Origin: Hymenobacter cheonanensis
Lineage (GTDB): Bacteria; Bacteroidota; Bacteroidia; Cytophagales; Hymenobacteraceae
DNA: 64,000 nucleotides
Direction: 5' to 3'
NCBI RefSeq assembly: GCF_030581075.1
Contig: NZ_JAUQSW010000004.1
Span: 124,001 to 188,000, forward strand
Part shown: positions 16,473 to 24,607 of the stretch, one piece after another
Position numbering within the stretch: position 1 is the first letter of the stretch
Layout: each line of letters begins with the position of its first letter
Notes under the pieces: generated by a model
Seen by the model: the letters and a program-made list of their open reading frames with translations, nothing else
Database searches by the model: none
Told to the model about the DNA's origin: nothing
Position numbers and translations under genes: made by a program

Positions 16473-19208
16473 CTAGCCCACCTGCCGCAGCGAAGCCGCC
16501 ACCTGGTACGTCACGCCCAGCGGCTCCAGCGCGGCGAAGTGGCCGGTGCCGCAGGCAATTTTCAGGGCTTCTTTGCCGCGCAGGCTCTCGGGGTCGATGG
16601 GCGTGGCCTGGCCGGCCGAGCCCTTGGTTTCGACCACAAAGTAGATGCGGCGCTCGCCGCGCAGCACAATGGCCCAGTCGGGCCGGTAGTGCCCGAGCGG
16701 CGTCGGAATGAGAAAGCCGCGCGGCAGCTTAAAGTAGAACTCGACCTGCTCGGCCGCGTCGCAGCTCGCGGCAAAGCTGCGCTCGGTAGCACTATCCACG
16801 GGCACGCAGTCGTAGAGGGTGCGGCCGGGGTTTTGCACCGGGTAAAGGTTGTGGGTGTACTGCGCCACTTCCTCGTCCTCAAAAAGGCGCATCTCATACG
16901 TTTGGCCCCCTAGCTGCTCGTAGGTGATGCCTGCCACCTGCAGGCGGTGCAGCGTGCGCCGAATGGCCGCCACCACGTGGTCGAGAAACTCCTGCGGATT
17001 AATCAACAGCTCATCATGTCGACCTGACTGACTCATAATCTGAAAGATAGTGGCCCGCGTCAGTTCCACGCGGCTCTGGATGTAGCCGTACACGTCGGGC
17101 ACGGCAAAGGCCGGCGCGTACACCGTGTGCTGGTCTTCGGCCGCCAGCTGCCCGCCGATGCCGGCTGCCGAATAAGCCAGGCGAGCCTTGCTGGCGCGCA
17201 GCTGGGGCGGGCGCGTGGGCGGCGTCTGGTGCGGGTCGTGTAGGGCGGCCACGGCCCCGGCAATCAGCTCGGCGGTGCTGAAAGCCACGCGGTAGCGCGT
17301 GCGGTGCCGGATGCGCTCCCAGATGGCGAAGAAAGCGGGGTAGTTTTCGGGCGTCAGTTCCTTGTCCTGGGGCCGTCGCGGGGTGCGGCGGGTGGCCGCG
17401 TCGCGGGTGCGGCCCGCAAACTCCACGCCCGTTTCGGCCTGCAGCTCGCGCTGCAGGGCCGCCGAAAAGTCCTGGTAGCTCTCGTTGGCAATGACGGTGA
17501 GCACGTTCAGGCCCTTATCGAAGATGCGCCGGCCGCCGGCATCCACGGCCAGGCGCAGGCCGCGGCCTATTTCCTGGCGCTTCTTCACCTCGCTACGCGT
17601 TTCGCTCAGGGTGCAGATTTGAAACACGTTGGGGTTGTCCCAGCCCTCGCGCAGGGCCGAGTGCGAGAAGATGAACTGCAGCGGCTCGGCGGGGTCGAGC
17701 AGGCGCTCTTTGTCGCGCAGTATCAGGGCGTAGGTATCGCGGTCGAGGGCCGTGTCGCCGCGCGTGTCCTTGCCGGCGGGGCTAGCCTTGTCCTGCGAAA
17801 AATAGCCGTCGTGCACTTGGTCGGCGGCAAAGGGCAGCAGCCCCGCGTACTCGGGCCGCGCCGCGTAGGCGCAGTAAATCTCGGCAAACCACTCGGCAAA
17901 GCGGCCCGGCTGCGGCTGCTTGGTGTTGGGGTCGTAGCGCCGGTAGTTGGCCACGCGGTCCACAAAAATGAGCGACAACACTTTAATGCCGCGCGGCTTG
18001 AGCTGGCGCACCTTCTCGAAGTGCCACTTGATGGTGCGCTCCAGCTGGTAGCGCAGCACGGCCTCGGTAAGGCCGCCGACCTCTTGGCCCACCCGCACGC
18101 GCAGGCCCGAGGCAAAGGTTACGCTGCCTTCCTCCTGGTTCAGCTCATTCACAAGGAAGCCGTTGCGGTAAATGTCGCGTCCCTTGCTGAGGGCGAATAA
18201 GTCGCTGCCCAGGCGCACGGTCACTTCTTTTTGCCGCACGCCGCCCTTTTCGTTGCAGAAGATGGCTAGCCGGGCGGTGAGCGCCCTGGCGGTCTTATGC
18301 ACGGCCTTCACCCGCACAAAGGCCGCATTGTAGTTGCCATCGGTCGTAATGCCGTCAACCTCAATCTGTTTTACCAGGCCCAGGTCGTAGGCCTGCACCG
18401 GGTTGAGCGAGTACACCAGGTTGTAGAAGTGGCGGTGGGTGGCCGAGTAGCGCAGCGTGGCCAGGGGGTGCAGCTCGGCCAGGGCGGCCTTGCGGGCGTC
18501 GGTTTCCAGGTTTTGGGGCTCATCCACGATAACGATGGGCCTGGTGGCTTGCAGGTACTCGATAGGCCGCACGCCCGTTTCGCGGGGCCGGTTGATGAGG
18601 TTCGAGTCCTTGGCAAAGGCGTCGATGTTGATGACCAGAATATGCAGCGCGTCGCTCAGGGCGAAGGTGCGCAGCGCCGCCGGCCGGCCGCTGTGGTACA
18701 CCGTGTGCTGCACCGGCGGGTAGCCAAAGTGCGCCTGAAAGTGCGCGTGGGTGATGGCCAGCGACTTGCACACGCCCTCCCGAATAGCCACGCTGGGCAC
18801 CACAACCACAAATTTGCGGAAGCCATACGTGCGGTGCAGCTCATAAATAGTGCGCAAGTACACGTAGGTTTTGCCGGTGCCGGTTTCCATCTCCACCGTC
18901 AGGTTGAGGGGCAGGCTAGCGGCGTCGGTAGTGCCCGCCGCCGTCTGAAATGCGCACGGCACCAGCGCCTCTGATGGCGGCAGGCCCTGCCCGGCCTGCA
19001 CCTGCCGAACATTGGCCAGCAGCTGGGCGTCGGCCAGCACCAGCCGGTTGGCAATGCCGGTTTCGGCGTAGGCCAGCGAGCCGGGGGCGGCCGGGCCCAC
19101 GGCTATCTCAAGTGGCGCGGGGCCTAGCGGCTGGCCCGCAAAAACGTCTACTACGGCCCGCACGGCCGCTTTCTGGTAGTCCTGCTCGGCGTCAAACTGA
19201 AGCTGCAT
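16473..19208 (-). CDS. res: Type III restriction enzyme, Res subunit
   Basis: A 911-aa ATP-dependent restriction subunit. The Walker A box METGTGKT lies at residues 107-114 and motif II is D229-E-P-Q232. Helicase motifs V/VI appear as SHSALREGWDNPNVFQICTL and EIGRGLRLAVD. The C-terminal nuclease of the PD-(D/E)xK type is visible as P-D844...E860-T-K862 (YRPDWAIVL...VVETKG). In the family, Res works only in complex with Mod, translocating or diffusing between inversely oriented sites. The stop of mod is 6 bp upstream, so the two are co-transcribed. The protein looks complete with every motif intact, so the system is probably active. Confidence 0.95.
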   Translation of the reverse strand: MQLQFDAEQDYQKAAVRAVVDVFAGQPLGPAPLEIAVGPAAPGSLAYAETGIANRLVLADAQLLANVRQVQAGQGLPPSEALVPCAFQTAAGTTDAASLPLNLTVEMETGTGKTYVYLRTIYELHRTYGFRKFVVVVPSVAIREGVCKSLAITHAHFQAHFGYPPVQHTVYHSGRPAALRTFALSDALHILVINIDAFAKDSNLINRPRETGVRPIEYLQATRPIVIVDEPQNLETDARKAALAELHPLATLRYSATHRHFYNLVYSLNPVQAYDLGLVKQIEVDGITTDGNYNAAFVRVKAVHKTARALTARLAIFCNEKGGVRQKEVTVRLGSDLFALSKGRDIYRNGFLVNELNQEEGSVTFASGLRVRVGQEVGGLTEAVLRYQLERTIKWHFEKVRQLKPRGIKVLSLIFVDRVANYRRYDPNTKQPQPGRFAEWFAEIYCAYAARPEYAGLLPFAADQVHDGYFSQDKASPAGKDTRGDTALDRDTYALILRDKERLLDPAEPLQFIFSHSALREGWDNPNVFQICTLSETRSEVKKRQEIGRGLRLAVDAGGRRIFDKGLNVLTVIANESYQDFSAALQRELQAETGVEFAGRTRDAATRRTPRRPQDKELTPENYPAFFAIWERIRHRTRYRVAFSTAELIAGAVAALHDPHQTPPTRPPQLRASKARLAYSAAGIGGQLAAEDQHTVYAPAFAVPDVYGYIQSRVELTRATIFQIMSQSGRHDELLINPQEFLDHVVAAIRRTLHRLQVAGITYEQLGGQTYEMRLFEDEEVAQYTHNLYPVQNPGRTLYDCVPVDSATERSFAASCDAAEQVEFYFKLPRGFLIPTPLGHYRPDWAIVLRGERRIYFVVETKGSAGQATPIDPESLRGKEALKIACGTGHFAALEPLGVTYQVAASLRQVG

Positions 19209-19214
19209 GGCGGG

Positions 19215-21185
19215 CTAAATCAACTGTAAAACCACTCCCGCATCGGCCAGCTGCAGGCGGGCATTGCTCACCTGCTCGTCGGGGTTTTCGCCCGCGAAGG
19301 CTTGCCCCGGCACCACCAGCCGCTGCGGCCGGGCGGCTACGGCGGCGGCTACTATCGCCTCATTGAGCCCCGCCAGGACTAGCCACAGTTGGCCACCCGC
19401 GGCCGCGTGTACGGCCAGGCCGCCCCACTCGTGTCGCGCCACGGCCGCCGACAGCGGCCCCCCATCGAGGCTACCCGCCAGCCTCAGCAGCAGTTCGGTA
19501 AGCAGCGTGGCCTCGTCGCGGTCGCCGTGCAGCGGCGTCTGAAACAGGTCGAGCTGGGCTAGCAAATCGGGCGCGGCCGCTACCTCAGGCTGCCAGGCGC
19601 GGAAGTTGGAGGCCGCCAGCCGGTAGGCCCGAAAGCCCAGGTCGGGCGGCGGGCCGCTGGCCGGGGGCACTTGCCCGGCCCTGGCCGCCGCCAGCTGCGC
19701 CCCGGCCCGGGTGAGACGGGCGCGGGTGATGTCCGCGATGGTGCGGTAGCCCGCCTGGGCGGCCTCCGACTTGTCGGCCACCGGCTCGGCCAGCTGCACC
19801 AGCAGGTAGCGCCGCCGCCCACCATCCTGGGCGTTGAGGTCGAGCACGGCGTGGCCAGTGCTGCCGCTGCCGGCAAAAAAGTCGATAATCAGGTCGTCGT
19901 CTTTCGTTACGAAGGCCAGCAGGCTGGCCAGCAGCTTTTCATCCTTCGGAAACCGGAAAATATCGCGGCCCAGCAGGTTGTTCAGGCGCTTGGAGGCGGC
20001 CCGGCCGTCGTTGTAGATGAGGCTGCGCAGCTGGTCCTTGGCCTGGGCAAGGCGCTTTTTGGGCTTAAGAATGGTCGTTTCATCCTCGCCAAAAAGGATG
20101 TCGCCGGCGGCCATCAGCTTTTTCATAGTAGCCTCGGGGTAGCGGTAGCCTTTTTCGGGCACCTTGCAGGCGCGGCCAGTGCGCGGGTGCGGCACGTCGT
20201 ACACGTAGCCGCCAAACTTGGGGTTAGCAGCGTCGGCATCGTGAAAGACGCCTTGGTCGTCCACGTTGTCGTAGTGCTCGGCGCCGCGCAGGTCGGCGCG
20301 GTTTTCCTTCAGCCAGCGCCGTAAGTCAGCTTGGATGGTCGCTACGTCGGGGCCGTGCAGCTTGCGCAGCTTTTGGTACTGCTTCTCAATAAGCTGCGCC
20401 TTCTTTGACTCGGTAAACCAGTCGGGCTGCAGCTCCTTATTCTTGGCGTACACCAGCAGGTACTCGTGCTCTTTCGATACCTGATTGGGGTTGTTATCAG
20501 TAGCCGTTTCGAGCACGATTTCAGCGATAAAGTTCTCTTCGCCAAATATTTCGTTCAGCACCAGGCGCAGGTTGTGCACCTCGTGGTCGTCGATGGAAAT
20601 AAACAGTACCCCATCTTCGCGCAGCAGGTTGCGGCCCAGGTACAGGCGCGGCCACAGCATACTGAGCCAGGCCGAGTGGTACTGGCCATTGTCGCGGGTG
20701 TTTTTGTGCCACAGGTCCTGGTGGTTGAGCAGGCCCCCGGCATCGCGCTGGCCGGTGCGCTGCTCGTAGGCCGCGCGCCGCTCGGCGTAGCTGTCGGCGT
20801 ACACAAACGAGTCGGAGCCCGTGTTGTAGGGCGGGTCGAGGTACAGCACTTTGGCCTGGCCGAAGTAGCCGCGCTGCAGCACGCGCAGCACTTCCAGGTT
20901 TTCGCCCTCCACAAAAACGTGCCGGGTGGTAGCCCAGTCTACGCTGGCTGCCGGGTCGGGCACGAGGGTGGCGGTAGGGGGCTGCTGCACCGCGCGGCGG
21001 GCCTGGGCCTTGCCGGCCCACTGCAGCTCGTAGCGCTCGGGGGCGGCGGGGGCTAGCGCGTCTTCGGCTGCCAAAAGGGCCCGCAGGCGCTCAAAATCGA
21101 CCTTGCCTTCGCTTAGCGCTTCCGGAAAAAACTGGCGCAGGTTATCAACAGCCCCGGCGGCAGGGCTAAAACTACGGCTAGGCAT
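19215..21185 (-). CDS. mod: Type III DNA methyltransferase, Mod subunit
   Basis: A 656-aa N6-adenine methyltransferase and site-recognition subunit. The catalytic motif IV is D117-P-P-Y120 (VLYLDPPYNTGSDSF) and the AdoMet-binding motif I comes later, FAGSGSTGHA at 437-446: the beta-class order (IV before I) typical of Mod. The stretch between, about residues 225-400, is the expected target-recognition domain, so the specificity cannot be predicted. No long simple-sequence tract suggesting phase variation was seen. The start at 21185 follows an AT-rich spacer shared with a divergent HTH gene. Res follows after 6 bp. Confidence 0.95.
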   Translation of the reverse strand: MPSRSFSPAAGAVDNLRQFFPEALSEGKVDFERLRALLAAEDALAPAAPERYELQWAGKAQARRAVQQPPTATLVPDPAASVDWATTRHVFVEGENLEVLRVLQRGYFGQAKVLYLDPPYNTGSDSFVYADSYAERRAAYEQRTGQRDAGGLLNHQDLWHKNTRDNGQYHSAWLSMLWPRLYLGRNLLREDGVLFISIDDHEVHNLRLVLNEIFGEENFIAEIVLETATDNNPNQVSKEHEYLLVYAKNKELQPDWFTESKKAQLIEKQYQKLRKLHGPDVATIQADLRRWLKENRADLRGAEHYDNVDDQGVFHDADAANPKFGGYVYDVPHPRTGRACKVPEKGYRYPEATMKKLMAAGDILFGEDETTILKPKKRLAQAKDQLRSLIYNDGRAASKRLNNLLGRDIFRFPKDEKLLASLLAFVTKDDDLIIDFFAGSGSTGHAVLDLNAQDGGRRRYLLVQLAEPVADKSEAAQAGYRTIADITRARLTRAGAQLAAARAGQVPPASGPPPDLGFRAYRLAASNFRAWQPEVAAAPDLLAQLDLFQTPLHGDRDEATLLTELLLRLAGSLDGGPLSAAVARHEWGGLAVHAAAGGQLWLVLAGLNEAIVAAAVAARPQRLVVPGQAFAGENPDEQVSNARLQLADAGVVLQLI

Positions 21186-21328
21186 AGCGATGAAGCAGAG
21201 AATAAAAATTCGTTACAAATATGATTCAAATAGATTGAAAAATGCATCAAAAATGTAAAAAAACTAATACGAATTTCGTAAACCCTTAGCCGCAAATTTG
21301 CTTTTCTTCCTTCGAGAGTAGCGTAGCG

Positions 21329-21676
21329 ATGCAGCACCGTGGTGAATTAGTGGCGGCCGTGGTGGCCAAAAGCGGCGTGAAGCTGAGTCAGCTGCACCGG
21401 GCGCTGGGCATCAGCCGGCCCACGCTGTACCGCCGCTTTGAGGACCCGAACCTGGATTTTGATTTCATCAAGCGCGTGGGCCAGCTCATTTACCACGACT
21501 TTGCCGAGGACTTCCGCGAGCTGGCCGCGCCCGGGCTGACCCTGGCCGCCGAGCCGGCCGCCGGCTACCACCTCGACTCGCTCGACGACTGCAAAAACAA
21601 GCTGCTACACGTGTATGCGCTCTATACCGACCTGCAGGAAAAATACAACGCCCTGCTAAGCGAGCGCGGGCAGTAG
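21329..21676 (+). CDS. Small HTH DNA-binding protein divergent from mod-res
   Basis: A 115-aa protein with a helix-turn-helix in its first half: VAKSGVKLSQLHRALGISRP followed by TLYRRFEDP, the recognition-helix pattern of XRE-like regulators. The C-terminal third (DDCKNKLLHVYALYTDLQEKY) reads as an amphipathic helix suited to dimerisation. It is transcribed away from mod across a 143-bp AT-rich region, so regulating the restriction-modification genes is plausible. Alternatively it may belong to a widespread family of small HTH proteins with no link to the R-M system. No palindromic operator was obvious in the spacer. Confidence 0.8.
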   Translation: MQHRGELVAAVVAKSGVKLSQLHRALGISRPTLYRRFEDPNLDFDFIKRVGQLIYHDFAEDFRELAAPGLTLAAEPAAGYHLDSLDDCKNKLLHVYALYTDLQEKYNALLSERGQ

Positions 21677-21869
21677 CGGGGCCAAATGGGGTGGCTCGCC
21701 CGCCGCCGGATAGATGGGCTTCCAGGCCGCCGGAACTGCTAAGCCGGGGTTATAGATAGGAGCCAGCATGACTTCCTACACCGGGCAAAGAAGCGTTTGC
21801 ACTACTCCGGTAGGCTATTCATGCCGTCAGCCCGCGCGGCGACAGCCCTGGGCAGAATAAAAATGGGTG

Positions 21870-22820
21870 CTAAAAAAGACTCCTAAGGCCTTGCCAAAAC
21901 CCATTGCCAGAAATAGATGGCGCAGCCGGTAGCCCGGCCGCATTGGCATCGAAACCTGCGTGCTGGAAGGTGGCTTGCAGTAATTGTTGAAAATCGGCTA
22001 GGCTCTTGGGTAGTAAAGTAGGGTTGGTGAGGGTGGCGGCCCACTTATGGTGAAGGAGTGACGAGAGATGGCCGGCGGGCTGGCCGTGTCGCCACCCTAG
22101 CCACGCGTCGGCCACGCGGGTATCGGTAAAAAGAGGAGCCAAATTGCCCGCCAGCAGCCAGCGCAGGCGGCCGAGGTCAGTATTGTCGGCAGCGCACTCA
22201 GCGGCTAGGGCTTCTAATGTTTGCTGCCGCACTGCGGGGGAAAAAGTGGGGTGCTTCAGCAAATGCAGCAGGTCAAACAAGTCCTTGAAGCGGGGCCGCA
22301 CCAGTGTTTGGTGCAGTTTCCAGGCTATTTGCAGCGCTAGCGGGGTCGAGTAAGGCACGAGAAACGGCTCCCCGCGCATCGGTTGGTACCATAGGGGCTC
22401 GCTAGGTACCCCAAGGGGCAGGTTGAAGGAAATATCCAGTGAAAAGCGGTCGAACTCCTGCCCATCAACCCAGCAAACCAGGTCGGTATTGGTAGTAGGA
22501 AAGTCATCGGCCATGGCATAGTCTAGTATCCGCCAGAAGGCATTTTCTCGGAAGCTGCGGAAGCGCACGCTATCGCTGGCTACCAATTCAGTGGCCGCGG
22601 TAGCCCAGGCGGTGAAAACGCGCTCAGCCTCTTCAGCGCTTGCCAGGGGGGGCAGGTACACCCAATCGAGGTCTTGCGGGGTGCGCAGGGTAGGGTCTGC
22701 GAAATACTGACGGGTTACGTAGCTACCCTTCAGCATGAAAGGTAGCCCTAGCTCGCCGGCGCGGCGAATAAAAGCCTCGTAGGCAAGTAGCTTGAGGGTT
22801 TCCTGTTCAAATAGTGGCAT
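21870..22820 (-). CDS. AbiEii/AbiGii-type nucleotidyltransferase (candidate toxin)
   Basis: A 316-aa protein of the nucleotidyltransferase superfamily that includes AbiEii, the toxin of type IV toxin-antitoxin and abortive-infection systems. Motif I is K31-G-S33 with the metal-binding pair D50-L-D52-W (RTPQDLDWVY), and a third carboxylate is likely D129 in FSLDISF. The C-terminal helical signature IAWKLHQTLVRPRFKDLFDLLHLL contains the conserved K168, R175/R177 and K179-D180. In the family these enzymes transfer nucleotides to tRNA or other targets. It is 12 bp downstream of a 191-aa gene of unknown family, the usual antitoxin-first arrangement. The partner does not resemble AbiEi (no winged-helix pattern). 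Confidence 0.82.
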   Translation of the reverse strand: MPLFEQETLKLLAYEAFIRRAGELGLPFMLKGSYVTRQYFADPTLRTPQDLDWVYLPPLASAEEAERVFTAWATAATELVASDSVRFRSFRENAFWRILDYAMADDFPTTNTDLVCWVDGQEFDRFSLDISFNLPLGVPSEPLWYQPMRGEPFLVPYSTPLALQIAWKLHQTLVRPRFKDLFDLLHLLKHPTFSPAVRQQTLEALAAECAADNTDLGRLRWLLAGNLAPLFTDTRVADAWLGWRHGQPAGHLSSLLHHKWAATLTNPTLLPKSLADFQQLLQATFQHAGFDANAAGLPAAPSISGNGFWQGLRSLF

Positions 22821-22832
22821 AAAAAACGACGA

Positions 22833-23408
22833 TTAGCGCGTGAGCCATCCCGCATCCAATGCGCGGTTGCTGTCATACAGGCAGCATTCTGATTCCTGTT
22901 TCAGCAATGGCCACCGGGAGTGCAAGGCAGCTGCTAGGCTTGCCACGCGGGCCCGGAAAGTAGCCACCGACCCACACTCGCGCAGCGTAACAAACCGGGT
23001 TGCCGACTCGCCGCGCAAAGCATTGGCCGATAGATGCGCCTGATGGGTTTCGCAAATTGCAAGCAAGGCATCTGGTTGGTGATAAGGCACTTTGCCGTGC
23101 CATTCGAAATAAGGGGTAGCGCTGGCTAGGGCCAGGTGTGCGTGGTCGGCCGATGTTTCCAGCTTGGTGCGGGTTACCGGCAGGTGGCAGGTGCGTAGGT
23201 ACTCCGCATCGGCCGCTGCGATGGCGAGCGCGGCGGTGAGGTCAGGTGCCTGTATTACTTTGCTCAGCATGGGCTGGGTGCAGCAGGCCCCCCGGGCCAG
23301 TTCAATAACCAGCGGCTTGGCTTGCAACTGCTTGCAGGCGGCTAGAAAGCGGGCTAGCCTGGCCGCTGACAAGGCATGGGTTGTTAAATGAATTTCGAAC
23401 GGGTACAT
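22833..23408 (-). CDS. Unknown protein paired with the AbiEii-like gene; tandem ferredoxin-like duplication
   Basis: A 191-aa protein that I do not recognise by name. It reads as two similar halves, each with a beta-alpha-beta-beta-alpha-beta pattern. First half: FEIHLTTH, helix ARLARFLAACKQLQ, KPLVIELARG, QPMLSKVI, helix LTAALAIAAADAEYLRTC, VTRTKLE. Second half (from about residue 98): YFEWHGKV, helix PDALLAICETHQ, HLSANALRG, TRFVTLREC, helix ATFRARVASLAAALHSR, LLKQESECCLYDSN. Both halves open with FE-x-H and share a C...(K/H)-x-L...RG spacing. No signal peptide is present, so it is cytoplasmic. The 12-bp spacing to the nucleotidyltransferase gene suggests an operon and a functional pair, perhaps an antitoxin. 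The fold reading is my inference from the sequence. Confidence 0.7.
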   Translation of the reverse strand: MYPFEIHLTTHALSAARLARFLAACKQLQAKPLVIELARGACCTQPMLSKVIQAPDLTAALAIAAADAEYLRTCHLPVTRTKLETSADHAHLALASATPYFEWHGKVPYHQPDALLAICETHQAHLSANALRGESATRFVTLRECGSVATFRARVASLAAALHSRWPLLKQESECCLYDSNRALDAGWLTR

Positions 23409-23448
23409 AGCAGTAGTAAAACTACGTGGCCGCCCGCAACGCTCCTTC

Positions 23449-23456
23449 TACCTTTG
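23449..23456 (+). promoter_or_regulatory. Bacteroidota -7 promoter element
   Basis: TACCTTTG matches the Bacteroidota consensus TAnnTTTG and lies 31 bp upstream of the start at 23488. I do not see a clear -33 TTTG partner. Confidence 0.6.
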
Positions 23457-23487
23457 CGGCCCACCCACCCCTGCTACCGGAGCTTCT

Positions 23488-23892
23488 ATGAACATCCCCC
23501 GCCTGCGCCAGCTGCGCCGCGATAAAACGCTTTTTACCCTGGCCATGAACACCATCCGGCTGCACCTGGAGGAGGAAGACCGGCTGGCCCAGCAGCCGCA
23601 ATTGCGCGAGGCCCCCGACGCCGACCTGCACCTTATTCAGCACAGCATCGACCAGTGGGCGCACCTGGCCACGGGCTACCTCATGCAAAAGTTTAAGTGC
23701 CCGATGCCCCTGGCCATGCAGCTGCTGGGCGAGCTGCAGAACGATTTGAAAATGAGCGTTTCGGTGCAGGAGCTGCGGCAGGTGCCCTTTACGAGGGCGC
23801 TGGCCCAGCCGCGCGGGCCCATGGCTGGCGAGCAGCCCGCCGTGGCCGAAGCAACAGCAGAAGCTGCCCCGCTCAGCGAGCCGGCGCAATAA
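23488..23892 (+). CDS. Small hypothetical protein
   Basis: A 134-aa cytoplasmic protein without recognised domain. Residues 1-110 are strongly helical and charged (RQLRRDKTLFTLAMNTIRLHLEEEDRL, then IDQWAHLATGYLMQKFKCPMPLAMQLLGELQ). The last 30 residues are an Ala/Pro/Glu-rich, probably disordered tail. It has its own TAnnTTTG element 31 bp upstream and is followed 39 bp later by a lipoprotein gene with its own promoter motif, so it may be a monocistronic unit. The antisense frame across this region is long, but the promoter and the composition favour the plus strand. Function unknown. Confidence 0.72.
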   Translation: MNIPRLRQLRRDKTLFTLAMNTIRLHLEEEDRLAQQPQLREAPDADLHLIQHSIDQWAHLATGYLMQKFKCPMPLAMQLLGELQNDLKMSVSVQELRQVPFTRALAQPRGPMAGEQPAVAEATAEAAPLSEPAQ

Positions 23893-23920
23893 GCGTGTAG
23901 CCCTTAGTGCATAGCCCGAA

Positions 23921-23928
23921 TATCTTTG
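23921..23928 (+). promoter_or_regulatory. Bacteroidota -7 promoter element, almost touching the start codon
   Basis: TATCTTTG matches TAnnTTTG exactly and ends 3 bp before the ATG at 23932. If transcription starts the usual few bases downstream, the mRNA would be leaderless or nearly so. Confidence 0.5.
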
Positions 23929-23931
23929 GCC

Positions 23932-24600
23932 ATGAAGAATGCCTTGCTGGCCAGCCTGCCGCTGGCCGCCGCCACCATCGCCTGCCAGCCGCCCAGCGAA
24001 CCCGCTACCACAGCGGCCGGGCCGGCCGGTAGCACTGCTGCTAGCCCGGCTACGTTGCCCAAAGCCGAGCTGCCCGACTCGGCGCAGCTTATAAAGGCTT
24101 TTGTACCAGCAGGCTACCGGGTACAGTACACCGTGGCCGGCGACCTGAACCGCGACGCCTGGCCCGACCGGGTAGTAGTGCTCGATACCGCTGCCCAGCT
24201 CACCGACGCGACCCCCGAAGCCGTGGCCGACCGCATTACGTGGTTTAATCGGCCGCTTTTGCTGCTGCTGGGCGAGCCCGGCGGCGCCCGCTACCGCCTG
24301 GCCGCCCGCAACGACAGCGTGGTAGACCGCCGCGGCGCCGGCCCCACCGGCAGCGAGGACACCTTCCGGCGCGTGGCCCTCAAAAAAGGCTATTTCTCGG
24401 TAGAAGGCGCGGGCGGCAGCAGCCTGCGGTGGTACAAGGTCACGACCTTTCGCTATGACCCGGCCGATAAGCACTGGTACCTGCACCGCATCGGCCAGGA
24501 CAACACGCACCTCGACGGCGACGATGCCGTGGAGCACGAGGTAACCACGCCCCGCGACTTCGGCCGGGTGCGGTTTGAGGACTATGCGGGCGCTCAGTAG
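23932..24600 (+). CDS. Lipoprotein of unknown function
   Basis: A 222-aa protein beginning MKNALLASLPLAAATIAC, a short signal peptide ending in a lipobox with the lipidated Cys at 18. It therefore sits in the inner or outer membrane facing the periplasm. A low-complexity Ala/Thr/Pro linker follows, then a beta-rich domain with GYRVQYTVAGDLNRDAWPDRVVVLD, a DxNxDxxxD calcium-loop-like motif seen in FG-GAP/VCBS-type repeats. A TTG codon two positions earlier is in frame, but the ATG at 23932 is preferred. Related proteins in the Bacteroidota are annotated as hypothetical. The convergent serBA gene ends 7 bp away. Confidence 0.82.
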   Translation: MKNALLASLPLAAATIACQPPSEPATTAAGPAGSTAASPATLPKAELPDSAQLIKAFVPAGYRVQYTVAGDLNRDAWPDRVVVLDTAAQLTDATPEAVADRITWFNRPLLLLLGEPGGARYRLAARNDSVVDRRGAGPTGSEDTFRRVALKKGYFSVEGAGGSSLRWYKVTTFRYDPADKHWYLHRIGQDNTHLDGDDAVEHEVTTPRDFGRVRFEDYAGAQ

Positions 24601-24607
24601 GGCTGGC

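Noticed and set aside
23422..24537. Long minus-strand ORF (371 codons) opposite the small hypothetical gene and the lipoprotein gene
   Set aside because: Composition (Gly/Arg/His/Gln-rich, no domain) is typical of an antisense shadow in high-GC DNA; the plus strand has promoter motifs, a lipobox and family-like sequence.
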